Origin: Magnolia sinica
Lineage: Eukaryota > Streptophyta > Magnoliopsida > Magnoliales > Magnoliaceae
Reading direction: 5' to 3'
NCBI RefSeq assembly: GCF_029962835.1
Contig: NC_080587.1
Span: 59,611,528 to 59,675,527 of the forward strand
DNA: 64,000 bases
The notes beneath the pieces were generated by a model. It was not told the DNA's origin. It saw only the letters and a program-made list of their open reading frames with translations, and did not search any database. The first letter of the stretch is position 1, and every line of letters begins with the position of its first letter. The position numbers were made by a program, and so were the translations under genes. Positions 22,725 through 35,229 of the stretch are shown in pieces.

Positions 22725-22760
22725 TATATAATATAATATAATATAATATAATATAATATA
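22540..22760. repeat. AT-microsatellite block of giant LTR 1
   Basis: Two long AT runs (22540-22612, 22684-22719) and an 'atataata' run. A similar AT-rich block follows the CT tract in LTR B (48385-48467) and LTR 2 (about 36720-36768). Confidence 0.85.
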
Positions 22761-22785
22761 AGAAATATAATATAATAAATATCTG

Positions 22786-22935
22786 GTGGGCCACCCTCTT
22801 AGGTGGGACCCACCTGATGAACGGATTGGATGATGTATAAATAGCCGGTGGGCCACATACGTGGGACCCACCTGACTAACGGCTTGGAGGGCATATATAT
22901 ATATAGTAGTGGGCCACGTATGCGAGACCCACTTG
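22786..22935 (+). repeat. three ~70-bp units with TATA-like word
   Basis: The block 'gtgggccac...gtgggacccac' repeats three times. Between the first two is TATAAATA (22836-22843), a possible core promoter, but the other giant LTRs do not clearly keep it. Confidence 0.45.
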
Positions 22936-23219
22936 TGTATGATTGGGTGTCCACCTGGGACAGAGACGTCTCCAGGCTCTGTGGAACCTACTATGATGGA
23001 TGGTTTCTTCCACACCGTCCCCGGTGGATCCCCCACCATGATGCACTTGTTGTATCCCAACTGACCACCTACCTGGCATACCAGGGACGGCCCCACTATG
23101 AAGGATGTCTTCCATCCAAACCGTTCATTCATTTGGTGGACAGTCACGTGTGTGGACCCCACAACGATGTGTGTGGTTTATCTATGCCGCAATCAGTGGG
23201 CCCATTATGTCAACAGTTC

Positions 23220-23600
23220 TGTGGGGCCCGCTGCTGTACATGATGCATCTAAACCATCCATCCAATGGGCAACACCGTCTCAAGGCTTGGGAATAAAAAT
23301 GAGACAATTCCAATATAACGTGGACCACACTGCAGAAACAGTGGGCTTGAACGTCTACCATTGCAACCCTTGGGTCACAGAAGTTTTGGGTTAATACGAT
23401 ATTTGTTTTTCCTCTAAGATCAGGTCCTTGGGACCTTGTGAATAGACTTGATGGGGGATAAAAACGCTATGGTGGACCCATTGGAATTTAACGGTGGAAG
23501 TCTTTATCACCACTATTATTTGTGGTATGGTCTAAATGATCCTTGGAATATGATTTTTAAATAATGCTCTATAATGATATCTAACAATGGATGAAGGGTG
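23220..23600. mobile_element. captured MITE inside giant LTR 1
   Basis: From 'gtggggcccgctgctgtacat' through 'tggaccacactgcagaaaca', 'gggttaatacgatatttg', 'gaatagacttgatggggga' and 'aacggtggaagtctttatca', the order of blocks equals the interior of the 6662-7201 MITE. The same segment occurs in LTR B (48730-49110) and, reversed, in LTR 2 (35235-35480). Confidence 0.75.
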
Positions 23601-23699
23601 TAGCTGGTACGGCCCATTGGTTTGGTCCATTTAATGTATTAGGGGCCCACTTGATGAAGCTAATTTAATGTATTTGGGGCCCACTTGATGAGGCCCGAA

Positions 23700-24075
23700 T
23701 TGATGTATTTGGGGTCCTATTGAATCGGCTCATTGACTCGGCTCAATTGTATTGGCCCATTTGATTGGCCCAATTGACTTGGCCCATTTGAGTTGGTCCA
23801 TTGACTTGGCCCATTTGTATCGGCCCATTTGATTAGTCCATTTGACTTGACTCATTTGAGTCGGCCCATTGACTCGGCCCAATTTATCGGCCCATTTGAT
23901 CGGCCCAATTGACTTGGCCCATTTGAGTCCGCCCATTCGTATCAGCCCTTTTGATCGGCCTAATTGACTTGGCCCATTTGAGTCGGCCCATTGACTCGAC
24001 TTATTTGTATCGGCCCAATTGATTTGGCTTCTTCGTACCAGCCCATTTAATTTGGTTCACTTGATTTGACCCATT
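23700..24075. repeat. GGCCCA-TTGA minisatellite in giant LTR 1
   Basis: Degenerate units such as 'ggcccatttgagtcggccca' and 'ggcccaattgacttggccca' repeat every 15-30 bp. Equivalent 'gggcc' arrays occur in all four giant LTRs. Confidence 0.8.
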
Positions 24076-24371
24076 GATACGGCCCGATGTTATGATGCAT
24101 ATGTAGCCCATGAGTGAGGCTCATCGTGATGTATATTAGGCCCTTATGTGAGGCCGTGGGCCCACTATACGTTTGACCCTATGTGGGCCACTCCTTGGGA
24201 GCAATGTTGGTTGAATGTCCACATTGATGGGCAGTGATGGTTAAAAGTCCACATTGTGACCTTCCCTTAGTCCTGGTTAGGCCCATTCTTATCATTCTCT
24301 AGTGGGTTACCCCAAACGACTGGGCCCCATTGATATTGCTTGGTCTATCATTGGCCGTCCATTTATGGATC

Positions 24372-25240
24372 CCCCCTTGCATAGAGGTCGACTCCGATTG
24401 TTGAGGCCGATTGTATAGGCCGATTCCGATTGTCAAGGTCGAGTATCGAGGCCGATTTCGAGTGTCGATTTTGATTGTCGAGGCTGAGTATCGAGGCCAA
24501 TTCCAAGTGTCGATTCCGATTGTCGAGACCGATTGTATAGGCTGATTCCGATTGTATAGGCCGATTTCGATTGTCGAGGTTGAGTATCGAGGCTGATTTC
24601 GATCTGTCGAGGCCAATTGTATAGGCTAATTCCAATTATCGGGGTTGAGTATTGATGCCAATTCTGAGTGTCGATTTTGATTGTCAAGGTCGATTCCGAT
24701 TGTTGAGGCCGATTCCGATTGTTGAGGCCGATTTCGATCATCGAGGCCGATTCTGATTGTATAAGCCAATTCCGATTGTCAAGGCCAAGTATCGAGGCTG
24801 ATTCCAAGTGTCGATTTCGATTATCGAGGCCAAGTATTGAGGCTGATTTCGATTTGTCGAGGCCGATTATATAGGCCGATTCTAATTGTCGAGGCCGAGT
24901 ATTGAGGCTGATTCTGAGTGTCGAGGTCGATTCTGATTGTATAGGCCGATTACGATTGTCGAGGCCGAGTATCGAGGCCGATTTCGATCTGTCGAGGCCG
25001 ATTGTATAGGCCGATTCCAATTGTTGAGGCTGAGTATCGAGGTCGATTCTGAGTGTTGATTTCGATTGTCGAGGCTGAGTATCAAGGCCGATTCCGATTG
25101 TTGAGGCCGATTTCGATCGTCGAGGTCGATTCCGATTGTCGAGGTTGAGTATCGAGGCCGATTCCGATCTGTCGAGGCTGATTGTATAGGTCGATTTCGA
25201 TTGTCGAGGCCGAGTATCAAGGCCGATTCCGAGTGTTGAT
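24372..25240. repeat. GATTCCGATTGTCGAGGC minisatellite, LTR 1 only
   Basis: About 870 bp built of units 'gattccgattgtcgaggc' and 'gagtatcgaggc'. It produces long repetitive open frames (Arg/Asn/Ser-rich) that are not proteins. The array is missing from the other giant LTRs. Confidence 0.9.
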
Positions 25241-25309
25241 TATTGAGACTCTATGTGTAGGGCCCACATGTCATGTATTTAAGGCCCATGAGCAGGGCCC
25301 ACCTGTTGT

Positions 25310-25440
25310 GTATATGTGGCCCTTGAGTAAGGTCCATTGTGTTATATCTTAGGCCTTTGTGTGAGGCCTTGGGCCCATTATATGTTTGGCTCTATGTAGG
25401 CCATTCCTTGGGGGCAATGTTGGTTAAATGTCCACATTGT
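25310..25440 (+). repeat. duplicate of segment 24100-24275
   Basis: The order 'gaggcc-tgggcccat-ta', 'ttccttgggggcaatgttgg', 'aaatgtccacattg' repeats the segment at about 24108-24275 on the other side of the minisatellite. LTR B has it once (49340-49550), so this is a ~1.2-kb duplication private to LTR 1. Confidence 0.7.
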
Positions 25441-26780
25441 CGAGGCCGATTGTTGATGCCGGTTATTGATATCGATTATGAGTATGTGACAGCATAGCAT
25501 CATGATACATGCTCATATGCATCATCTGCATGTTTATTGTGAGATGTGATTGACCCTTGCATATGTTATAGTACAGATGGTTTATAAGACTCCCTGATAG
25601 GTGGAGTTATCCCACACGAGCGTACGGTATGCACAGGATTGATGCATGATTGGACTACATGACTTATGCATCTTGCATTGTGTGATTGTGATTACTATAT
25701 GCCTTAGCGATATCAGGGTTGTAACCTCCACAGACATGTCGTGGATGGCCGAATGGGAAACTAAAAATGTTTGGTTCGAGCATCTGCGCACTTTGGATGT
25801 CCGTGGGTGAAAGTCCCTAAACCTCCGAGGCCAAGAGACGCCCCAACGTCGAGACCAAGTGGATATATGAGCGCCCGAGTGCCGAATACCAGGAGGCTGC
25901 GTCTCCCACTGTGTCGTGGTTGGTTAGGAGGGAGTGTGGCCTTACCCGCCTGAGCGTAGGGGGCATAGGTAGGCTGAGGTTGACCAGCTCATGAATGGGT
26001 CCGCTATCGACGTGCTGGGTAGATATTGGCTGACTGCTGGTCAGGCAAATAGTGAGGTCTTTTCCACTTACCCAGTTGTGCGCTTGATGGGGCAGCAAGC
26101 TGGTGTAGAGTGTACTAGACCTCGGTGATGATCCCGGAAATGAACAGTATTGATATGTGGACTTATTGAGCAGGAGTTACATACTCATTCATTCATTCAT
26201 TCACTATCCACTCGGGTTGGTGGTGCGCAACTATTTGTTACGTGTACCTTCGCAATGGCCAGGATTTCGGTTGAGGCACGTGACTAACCTGAGATCAGGA
26301 GTTTATCATATTGAGTCTGATTATTCAAATTTATGTATGAGACTGGTTTGGATAGAAGCCCCTTGTGATGGACCCTATAGCCTGCGATACAACGTACTAT
26401 CATCCCAACTTCAGACTTCAGCATGATCATTTCATTCACACTACATATTATATTACATCCGCAACATATGACATTTTGGATTACTGTGTTTCTGCATTTA
26501 TATGGTCTAGATATGGCTGATGGTATTCGTGAACTCATTAGGAATTGTATATTGTATTGCATCCTCGGCATCTAATATTTGGCTCTTTATGACTCCTCAT
26601 TTGCATAGCTGATCTGTATTGCGTACTCTGATATTGTTTGACTCATTGACTTGTCAGTATTTCCGCTTTACTTTGATCTCGTTTGATTCATGATCTTACC
26701 AGTATTTCCTATATTGTATGATTATGGCGTTGGGTTGAATACTTGACACTTACCTTGTGCACACACTTACACCACCCTCT

Positions 26781-26797
26781 AAGCTTTTTATAAGCTT
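26781..26797 (+). promoter_or_regulatory. conserved HindIII-type hairpin, LTR 1
   Basis: aagctttttataagctt, an inverted AAGCTT pair around a TATA-like core, about 350 bp from the LTR 3' end; kept in all four giant LTRs. Confidence 0.6.
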
Positions 26798-27154
26798 ATG
26801 CACGATAGATGCGTGTAGGTGATGTTAGGTTGCAGCAGCGTGGAGCTTGGAGCATGTAGCTGACTTCTGGAGTTTTGATTTTGACATATGTATTTCCCTT
26901 TCAGCTTTGTATTCAAATGTTTATATTAGTGGATATGTGATGATGATGTTGCTTTTGTGAATTGGGTAAACTTGTGGTTATGCTTCTTATAAGATAAATT
27001 GATGTTGAAAATCTTCTTTGTATGATCCCAGGATCGGAACCTGGCATATAGGCACTGAGAGCCGAGAATGGGGTACTACGGAGGCTATCGACACCGGATT
27101 TGGTGATCGGGATTCCTATGAATCCGATTTTTGGGTTTGGGGCGTGACAGAACA

Positions 27155-27599
27155 ACTCCTCAGCTCCCTACTTTCTTCTCATAAACATTAATCCCCCATC
27201 AACTTCAACCGATGTAATAAAAATTCTAATCCAAAATCCACCTATTTCAATATCTCAAAGCTAGATTCCCTCAATTGAATATTTATCATTCCAATTTCTA
27301 GCTAAATGACAACAAAGTTATTAGATTTCAATGTAGATTGATGCCATTTGGGGGAATACCTTTTTATAAAGCATTGGGAGGAGGAGGAGAAAACAAGAGG
27401 AGTAAAAAGGATATAAAAGAAAGGTATTTATACTGAAGCACTAGCTTAAATTCTAGGATTAAGGTTTTGTGGAGAAAAAGAAGATCTCTCCCTCCTAAAT
27501 GTTGAGAACTTTTCAATAAATCTTACTCAACCTTGAATAATGAGCAGGTGAGAGGGTTGTTAATGGCCTGGGTCATATAACGGATTGAATTATCTCAGG

Positions 27600-27639
<40 letters not shown>

Positions 27640-28837
27640 AATAAGAAAATACGGATTTGGGGTTTCGTATAAAGTGAGAATTGTAATGGTTCAGAACCAT
27701 TAGAATTTTCAATGGTAAAAAACTGTCGCAAATTTATCAATTATGATGGTGTGTAGCCATTGCAAAATTCTAGTCCAATTTTGTTCACATTAGAGATGGT
27801 TAATGGTCATCACAAAATTTAGTAATGGTTGTTATTAGTCGTTAAACTAAGTGATTTTTGCGATGGAGGGGTTCGAGCAAGATTCCACTTATAATGCACC
27901 AGGATCCAAAAATTTGACAGGTGTAAAGCATACAACTAGGAATCATTTAAATTATGAGCAAAGGGTGTATGAGACGAGGAATATACAAATGTGAACTAAA
28001 AAATTAGATGGGACAGTTGGATCACCATTGATGTACTTGGAGGTGTGTTAGGAGGAAATGAGAGCTAAGGCACTCCTTGTTAAGAGAAGGTGACTATATA
28101 TCTCAAAATTTGACCCTATTCCACTAATCTTGTACTTTTGAGATGTCTTGGATGCTTGTATAAGTGGATTGGATATCTTAGATGGTTGTTGGGGTAGGCT
28201 GGATTGAAAGAGTTGGATGAATGGGCCCATGCCAACTCCTACTCACTCCCTCTCCCACTATCACTCTTTACTTGCTAAAAGATTTCTCCTCTCTAATTTG
28301 AGCCAAAATGTTATTATTGGAAATGAGAGAGGTATGACCTTTATTTATAAAGGTTGGCCTTAGTAATTAAACAATTAGTAGAAACTTAAAGGGGAAACAT
28401 TGCCACATGACATGATCTGGAGGTTAAAGGACACTTGGCAGCATGAACACACTTTATAAGGGATAAAGCGGGTAATCTCACACTTTGAGAGGATGAAATG
28501 ACCGTTTTACCCTAGGGTGGAAATCGTATTGTTGTCGACCGCTAGTTTTTTCTCAAATCGCTATTTAGAAAGATCTTGGGAGAGATCTTAGTATCTATCT
28601 AGATTTGCAAAGATTTAAGCAGTAATGCCATTTTCGTTCATTCATGATTTTTTTCATTTTTAGTCATAGTTATAAGAACCCAAATTTTTTTCTACACGAG
28701 TAAGTACATGAATATTTATCTACTCATATATCTTAGCGTATATCTTAGTGAAGAAATTTTTATCATACTTGGAGGAAATGATATATAGAAGTGCACACAC
28801 ACACACACACACTCTTATACATCATAATAATTATCAT

Positions 28838-28895
<58 letters not shown>

Positions 28896-28987
28896 TATTC
28901 AACAGTTCATCAAACTGATTGTTGAAATAACTATTCATTATTAGATCAAGCAATTTGATCATCCACTTCGCTTTTAGACTAAATCAT
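27155..28987. other. AT-rich intergenic DNA with microsatellites
   Basis: No gene recognised. Contains (GA)n at 27602-27635, (AC)n at 28793-28812 and (AT)n at 28841-28892. May include the right-hand part of the DNA transposon suspected left of the solo LTR. Confidence 0.4.
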
Positions 28988-31900
28988 TGTAACGCCCCGT
29001 GTTTTCAGGACTCGAGTATATGACTCGTTTCCCAAAAACCCGAGTATTAATATGTAAAGAGCCAAATTCCATATATATATATATATATTATCATCTTATA
29101 GAGTTAGCAGTTTAGCGTAGGATGGACAAATCAACATAAAGGGAAATTTGCTTTTACATTTAGAATATACAAGAGGCTGCCCATAATGACTTATACAAAC
29201 CAATGTCTCGATATTAACAAATATAAGATTTACATAATTTAATACATGAGAAATATTAAAATATATTTAGACGTAAGTTGCAAGATCGTGTAGCTTCTCT
29301 CAGCAAGTACATCCATACATCCTTGACAATTATACCTAGCTCCTCATTAGTCTGAACCTGAATATCGTTTAAGCCACCTGTGCTACTTGTACGGTTATAT
29401 ATTTGATGGGTGAGTGGCTAGTTCAGTGTGAATTCTCCTTGAATTCTCCTTAAGATTACACACCGCCGCCTTAGACAAGTATAGCATGAAAGCAACAAGG
29501 CAAACAAAACTTGACAAAATGTAGTCTTATTATATGCATGGATACGTGAATGGATCATTGACCTGGGTATGCTCATCTAGTCGGCAGCTGGGCTCGTCAC
29601 CCATGCAAAGGCTAGCCATTAGCGAAGCACATCATGTGCGTACATCACATAATGCATAATGACTGCCTATCGTATATCACGTACGTAAATCGATAATCGA
29701 TGATTTGACAGCTAGCGAAACGATACCCCCAATAATCCGGAGGGCATGTGCTATAACATCTAGAAATATCCACCTATTATCGCCAATATGTCATATATGC
29801 ATGATTAGTCATGCCATTATTAGTTCAATTACAATCAGCCGGTTTAAATAAGCTCAAGGTCACTATGGGGGGCTTGTCACCCTGCGTAGGCCGACGGCTC
29901 GGGCATAGTGTTCATTCCACCATCCCCAGCCCATGAGTCTACCACCTTAGGATGTTAATAGAACCCATCAGTATGTAGCCAATCAACTCTCAATGTATGT
30001 GAAGCTACCATCATATGTTGAGTGGGAATGAATGTCAAAGATACCAAATACAATGATTAAAAGGAGTCGGTATGCATGCCTTAAATATGAATAAGCAACG
30101 GCGATAAAAACGTCAAATGGTTCATCCCACAGTTAAATAGGTGGAATCACCCTATAGATGGTAAGTTCCATGAATAATTTTGCCGCTAACATAACCTCCA
30201 TGTTGAGGGTCTATTCTTAACATAATTAATCTCATTACACCGTAAGTGCGGACTCTCTTTTTTAGGTAGAGGTTTCCCTCTTGACTAGAGAGATTTTGAT
30301 TCGTATGTGTCTTATAAACAGTACAATAGCATGTGAGAATGACATAGATATCAAGTAACGAACCATTTTAGATGACTAAGGTATCATTCTAATATTTAAA
30401 GTAAAACTTAAGTACGCATGCAATTATAACTCAAGAGTCACTTAATGAGTCACGGTCTAGCATTTGCATTTGATATTCATGATCATGGGTTATCAATTTT
30501 CAAACATATACTCAATGAAGCTACTCAAATGATTAATTAAACTCTAAGACATCATTTATAGTTAATGTAAATGCTGTCCTTGATCTAATTTAGAGATGGA
30601 AAGCTTAAGGGGAAGAAATCATCACCCGATGAACCGAATCACCTTCTAGTGTCGCTAAGTGCTTGTGTCCTTAGAATTGAATCCTACCATAATCATGAAC
30701 TGGTACAATTAGATCCAAGTTCTATGCACTACCTAGGTTTAAGATCATAGCCTATGGTTTGAATTATTTATCTTAGAATTTTTAATATAAAATTAGTATT
30801 TTCATCTTAGGGTTTAGTCCTAAACTTAGATTTTAGGATTTGAACTCTAGTTGGTGTATTAGTTACAATTTAATTTTAATAATTACAAGATAACTATTAG
30901 CGTTAGTGTTATAATTTATATTAACTAACATATTAATAATGATGGTTCATAAGTTCATATTTAAATATACTGACATTATCTATTATTCTTACAGTGATTA
31001 ATAATCTCTTAAATAATGCAAGTAATAATAATATATATATTTTTACTAATAATAATACAATAAGGACCATTACTAATAACCATATTAACAAGAATTATAC
31101 TAATCTCATAAGGAAAATGATAATGTTTTCTAATGATAATAGTCATAACTATCTATAATGACTCTAGTCATGATAATAGATACTATGATCCACCATGAAT
31201 TGTGAAATTTTACAATTAGATCCAAACCTAACACACTATTTATGTTTAGGGTATTGACTTAGATTTTAGACTACTTAGGTCTAGGATTTCATCATAGAGT
31301 TTATTTCTAGGTTCAGATTTTTGGATTAAATTTCTAATTGATGTAATAACAATATTAATAATGTTACTAATTAAAAATAGTAATCCAATAATAGCTAGTG
31401 ATGTCAAAATAACAACAATTATAATTGAATGAAATGGCTTACCTGACTTGAGCTAGATCTGAGCGAGTCGACTCGATTAGACTTGGCGAGTTTCAGCCGA
31501 GTTGACTCGGCAGCACGTGTCAACTCTCTCTCCTTTTCTCTCCTTCTTTCCCTTCCCTTTCTTTCTTCTCCTCTCCTCATTCTCCTTTCCACCATTGTCT
31601 AGCAACAGTGCTGAACCTTCGGGGCCCACAAATGGTGCACTCAACGAGTTGTCCCAATAAGTCGCAACTCGGCGCCTTGCACTCATCCTCTTTTTCTTCC
31701 TCTTCTTCTCTATTCATCTCCTCCTTTCCTTCTCTTTTCTTTCTTCCTTTCTTTCCATTTCTACTTCTTTAAAGTCTCTGAGACATCTAGAGGTAGCTGG
31801 ACTCACCTCAGGCGTGGCCCAACTTAGCGTGACTTAGGGTGTTTTTCGGCCTGAGTCGCGATCGCGACTTGGCCTGATCCGAACTGGTGCAATGATGCAC

Positions 31901-32304
31901 CCTCTCTCTCTCTCCTTCACTTCCCTTTTTCCTCTTCTTCTTGTTTAAATAGGTCTAACAACACCTAGACACAGACGCAGCTTGGTGGCATGAGCTCAGC
32001 CAACTCAGGGACGAGTTGCATGGCTCGGACCCACCTCCCTCTCCTCTTCCTAGTTAGATCCAAAGATCCAATTCTCATATATTAATTTCCTAAGAACTTA
32101 TCACAATAATCTTAAATGTATATAATAAAAAAATTAAAAGGGAATGGTTTACATATAGTTTGTAGGATTGATCACGAGATGACTTTTCCAAACATAAATT
32201 TTTTGATGCAGATCTTTCATTCTAAAAAATCTCTCTCCAATCTATCTTATATGGGAGAGGTGGGAAAACCACTGTCTGCTCTTTGGTAGGGTCGAGGGTC
32301 TACA
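28988..32304 (-). mobile_element. probable old LTR, reverse orientation
   Basis: Begins TGTAACGCCCCGTGTTTTCA, the start expected for a reversed chromovirus-like LTR, and ends ...GGGTCGAGGGTCTACA, which reversed gives TGTAGACCCTCGACCC. Interior layout (GC-rich boundary, AT-rich middle, Y-rich part 31500-31950) is LTR-like, but it is not the same family as the giant LTRs. Neighbouring pentamers (atcat, aaatg) do not match, so the borders or their history are uncertain. Confidence 0.4.
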
Positions 32305-32761
32305 AAATGAACCATACACATTCGTACATGAAGTGGAGAAGAGAATATAAAATGATGGATGAATGAGATACACTCTTTTCTCTCTCTTTCTCCAAGTGAT
32401 ATCTAAGAGGACAGGGTGTCACGCTCCAAACTCGGAAACTGGGCTCACAAAATTTTCGATCGCTGAATCCGGTGCCGACAGCCTCCGTAGTACCCCATTC
32501 TCAGCTTCTAGCGTCCATATGCTAGGTTCCGTTCCTGGGATCCTACAAGGAGGATTTTCCAATATACATTTAACTCGTAATAAGCATAACCATAAGATTA
32601 CCCAAATCACAAAGGCAACATCATCATCACATATCCACTAATATATTTATTTGAGTAGAATGCCTTAAAGGAAATACATAAATCGAAAATCATGCTCCAG
32701 AAGACCACTATACGCTCCAAGCTCAACACTGCTGCATCACCTGCATGCATCTATCATGCAT

Positions 32762-32778
32762 AAGCTTATAGAAAGCTT
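32762..32778 (-). promoter_or_regulatory. conserved HindIII-type hairpin, LTR 2
   Basis: aagcttatagaaagctt, about 345 bp from the LTR 3' end. Confidence 0.6.
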
Positions 32779-34229
32779 AGAGGGTGGTGTAAGTGTGTGC
32801 ACAAGGTAAGTACTAAGTATTCAATACAATGCCATAGTCATACAATACTGCACATACTGGTAATTCATAAATTATACAATGTCGAAATAAGCAGAAATAC
32901 AGACAAGATTATGAATTATCAGAGTAATCAGAAATACTGACAAGATCATAATTCACACGATAACAGAGTAAGCGGGAATATTAACAAGTCTATGAGTAAT
33001 ACAATATTAAGATATGCAATACAAATCAAACTATGCAAATGAGGAGTCGTAGAGAGCCAAATATTAGATGCAGAGGATGCAATGTCATATACATTCTTGA
33101 TGAGTAACACAGTTGACGTTAGTCGTACCATATGCTGCGGATGTAATGCAACATGCGGTGTGAATGGAATGGCCATGCTTGAGTGTGAAGTTGGGATGGT
33201 AGTATGTAGTCTCGCAGGCTATGGGGTCCATTACAATGGACTTCTATGCAAACTAGTCCCATACCTAATTTGGATAGTCAGACTTAATGTGGTAAACTCC
33301 TGATCTCAGGTTAGTCGCGCACCCTAACTGAAATCCTGACCATTGTGAAGGTACATGTAACAAATAGTTGCGCACCACTAGCCCGAGTGGATAGTGAATG
33401 ACTGAATGAATGAGTATGCAACTCCTGCTCAATAAGTCAACATATCAATACAGTTAATCTCTGGGATCATCACCGGGGTGTAATACACTTAAAATGGCAC
33501 TGTCCCTCCCAATAGCACAGTCCAAGTGAGCGTAAGAAATTTCACTATCCGCCTGGCCAATAGTCTGCCAATACTTATCCGGCACGTCGATAGCGGACCC
33601 ATTTACGAGCTGGTCAAACTCAGCCTAGTTATGCCCCCTACGCTCGGGCGGGTAAGGCCACACCTCCTCCCAACCGACCATGACATAGTGGGAGACACGG
33701 CCTCCTGATATTCGGCACTCGGGCGCTCATGTATCCACTCGGTCTCGACGTTGGGGCATCTCCTGGCCTCAGAGGTTTAGGGACTTTCACCCACGGAATC
33801 CAAAGTGCCGAGATGCTCGAACCAAACATTTTCGGTGTCCCATCTAGCTATCCATGACAAGCCTGTGGAGGTCATAGCTGTGATATCGCACAATCATACA
33901 ATGCAAGATGCATGAGTCATATAGTCTAATCATGCATCAATCCTGCACATACCGTGAGCTCATGTGGGATAACTCCATCTATCAGGGAGTCCCATAAACC
34001 ATTTGCCCAATGACAGATGCAAAGGTTAATCACTTCTCATAACAAACATGTAGATGATGCTTATGGGCATGTATTATGATGCTATGCTGCCTCATAATCG
34101 GCATCGATAATTTACCTAACGAGGCCTGAGGGAAAGTTACAATGTGGACCTTTAACCATCTTTGCCCATCAATGTGGACATTGCTCCCAAGGAGTGGTTC
34201 ACATAGGGCCGAACATATAGTGGGCCCAT

Positions 34230-35215
34230 GGCCTCACATAAGGGCCTAATATACACTATCATGAGCCTCATGCAAGGGTTACATACACATCACTATGGGA
34301 CGCATCATATGAGCCTCGAATACATCACGATGGGCCTCACTCATAGGCCTCATATACTCTACAGGTGGGCTGCATCAATGGGCCACACTAATGGGCCTCA
34401 TAAAATCAAGTGGGTTGCATCAATGGGCCGCACTAATGGGCCTCATAGATGGGCTATAAATAATCAAGGTGGGCCTCACAGACGGACAACAAGTATATCA
34501 AAGTGGGCCTCATCACATACACCTCACATGCATCACATTAGTCCTCACACAAGGCCACATGCAACATCATAATGGTCCCCATATATGGGCCGCATGTACA
34601 TTACAATGGACCATATCCCATGGGCCCTGAACACATCGTAATGGGCCACATCCCATGGGCCTCGAATACACCACATTGGGCTATGTCCCATGGGTCTTAA
34701 ATATATCACAATGGGTGGGCCCTACACATGGGCCTAATATACATCACAGGTGGGCCCTGCACATGGGCCTCATATGTAACAAGTTGGGCCTATCAATGGG
34801 CTCTAGGGAGAGTCTTAATGCGGACATTTAATCAACATTATCCTTACAATGTGGACGTCAAACCATCATTGCTCCCAAGGCACAGCCTGCCATAAACATC
34901 ATTACATAAACCATGGTGGAATCACACATTGCAATGGGCCTTATGTACATCCTATTGGGCCTTGACCCAAGGGCTCTAAATACATCAAATGGGCCTCATA
35001 ACATGGGCCTAATATATATCAAAGTGGGCCTCACACAGTGGGCTGCATATATCACATCGGGCCTAGTTAAATGGGCCGAATCAACTGGGCCAAATCGAAT
35101 GGGCCAAGTTGAATGGGCCGAGTCAAATACATCAAATGGGCCTCATACCTCATATATATCAAAGTGGGCCTCAATAACGGGCCACAAATACATCAAGATG
35201 GGCCTATTCACATGC
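34230..35215. repeat. GGGCC minisatellite of LTR 2
   Basis: Units like 'atgggcctca-tacatcacaatgggcc' repeat with spacing near 30-60 bp (34230-34830, 34915-35215). Open frames through it (His/Met/Thr-rich) are artefacts. Confidence 0.75.
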
Positions 35216-35229
35216 TCAAGAAGAATCAT

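Larger units (their letters stand above)
21449..27149 (+). mobile_element. giant chromovirus solo LTR 1 (5.7 kb, TSD gaaca)
   Basis: Starts TGTGAGGCCCGTATCCTAGC and ends TTTGGGGCGTGACA. Exact TSD gaaca at 21444-21448 and 27150-27154 fixes both ends. No internal region is present, so it is a solo LTR. It belongs to the family of the LTRs at 32417-37724, 38746-46147 and 47324-50915; the third of these abuts Tekay/Del-like pol and a PPT, which gives the lineage. 5701 bp is very long for an LTR. It holds no gene: open frames inside are satellite translations. Internal parts, in order: CT tract, AT tracts, captured MITE, two minisatellites, duplicated segment, hairpin. Confidence 0.92.

Noticed and set aside
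22049..23162. Minus-strand frames with repeated 'VGPTYVW'-like units
   Set aside because: Translations of the repeated 'gtgggacccaccttgatg' blocks in LTR 1, ending in microsatellite.
24299..25220. Overlapping minus-strand frames of 80-195 codons with Arg-Asn-Arg-Pro-like repeats
   Set aside because: They are translations of the GATTCCGATTGTCGAGGC minisatellite in several frames at once; no start context, no non-repetitive domain.
24372..25240. Possible CRISPR-like array
   Set aside because: Units are contiguous, degenerate and vary in length, without unique spacers of constant size; this is a plant LTR minisatellite.
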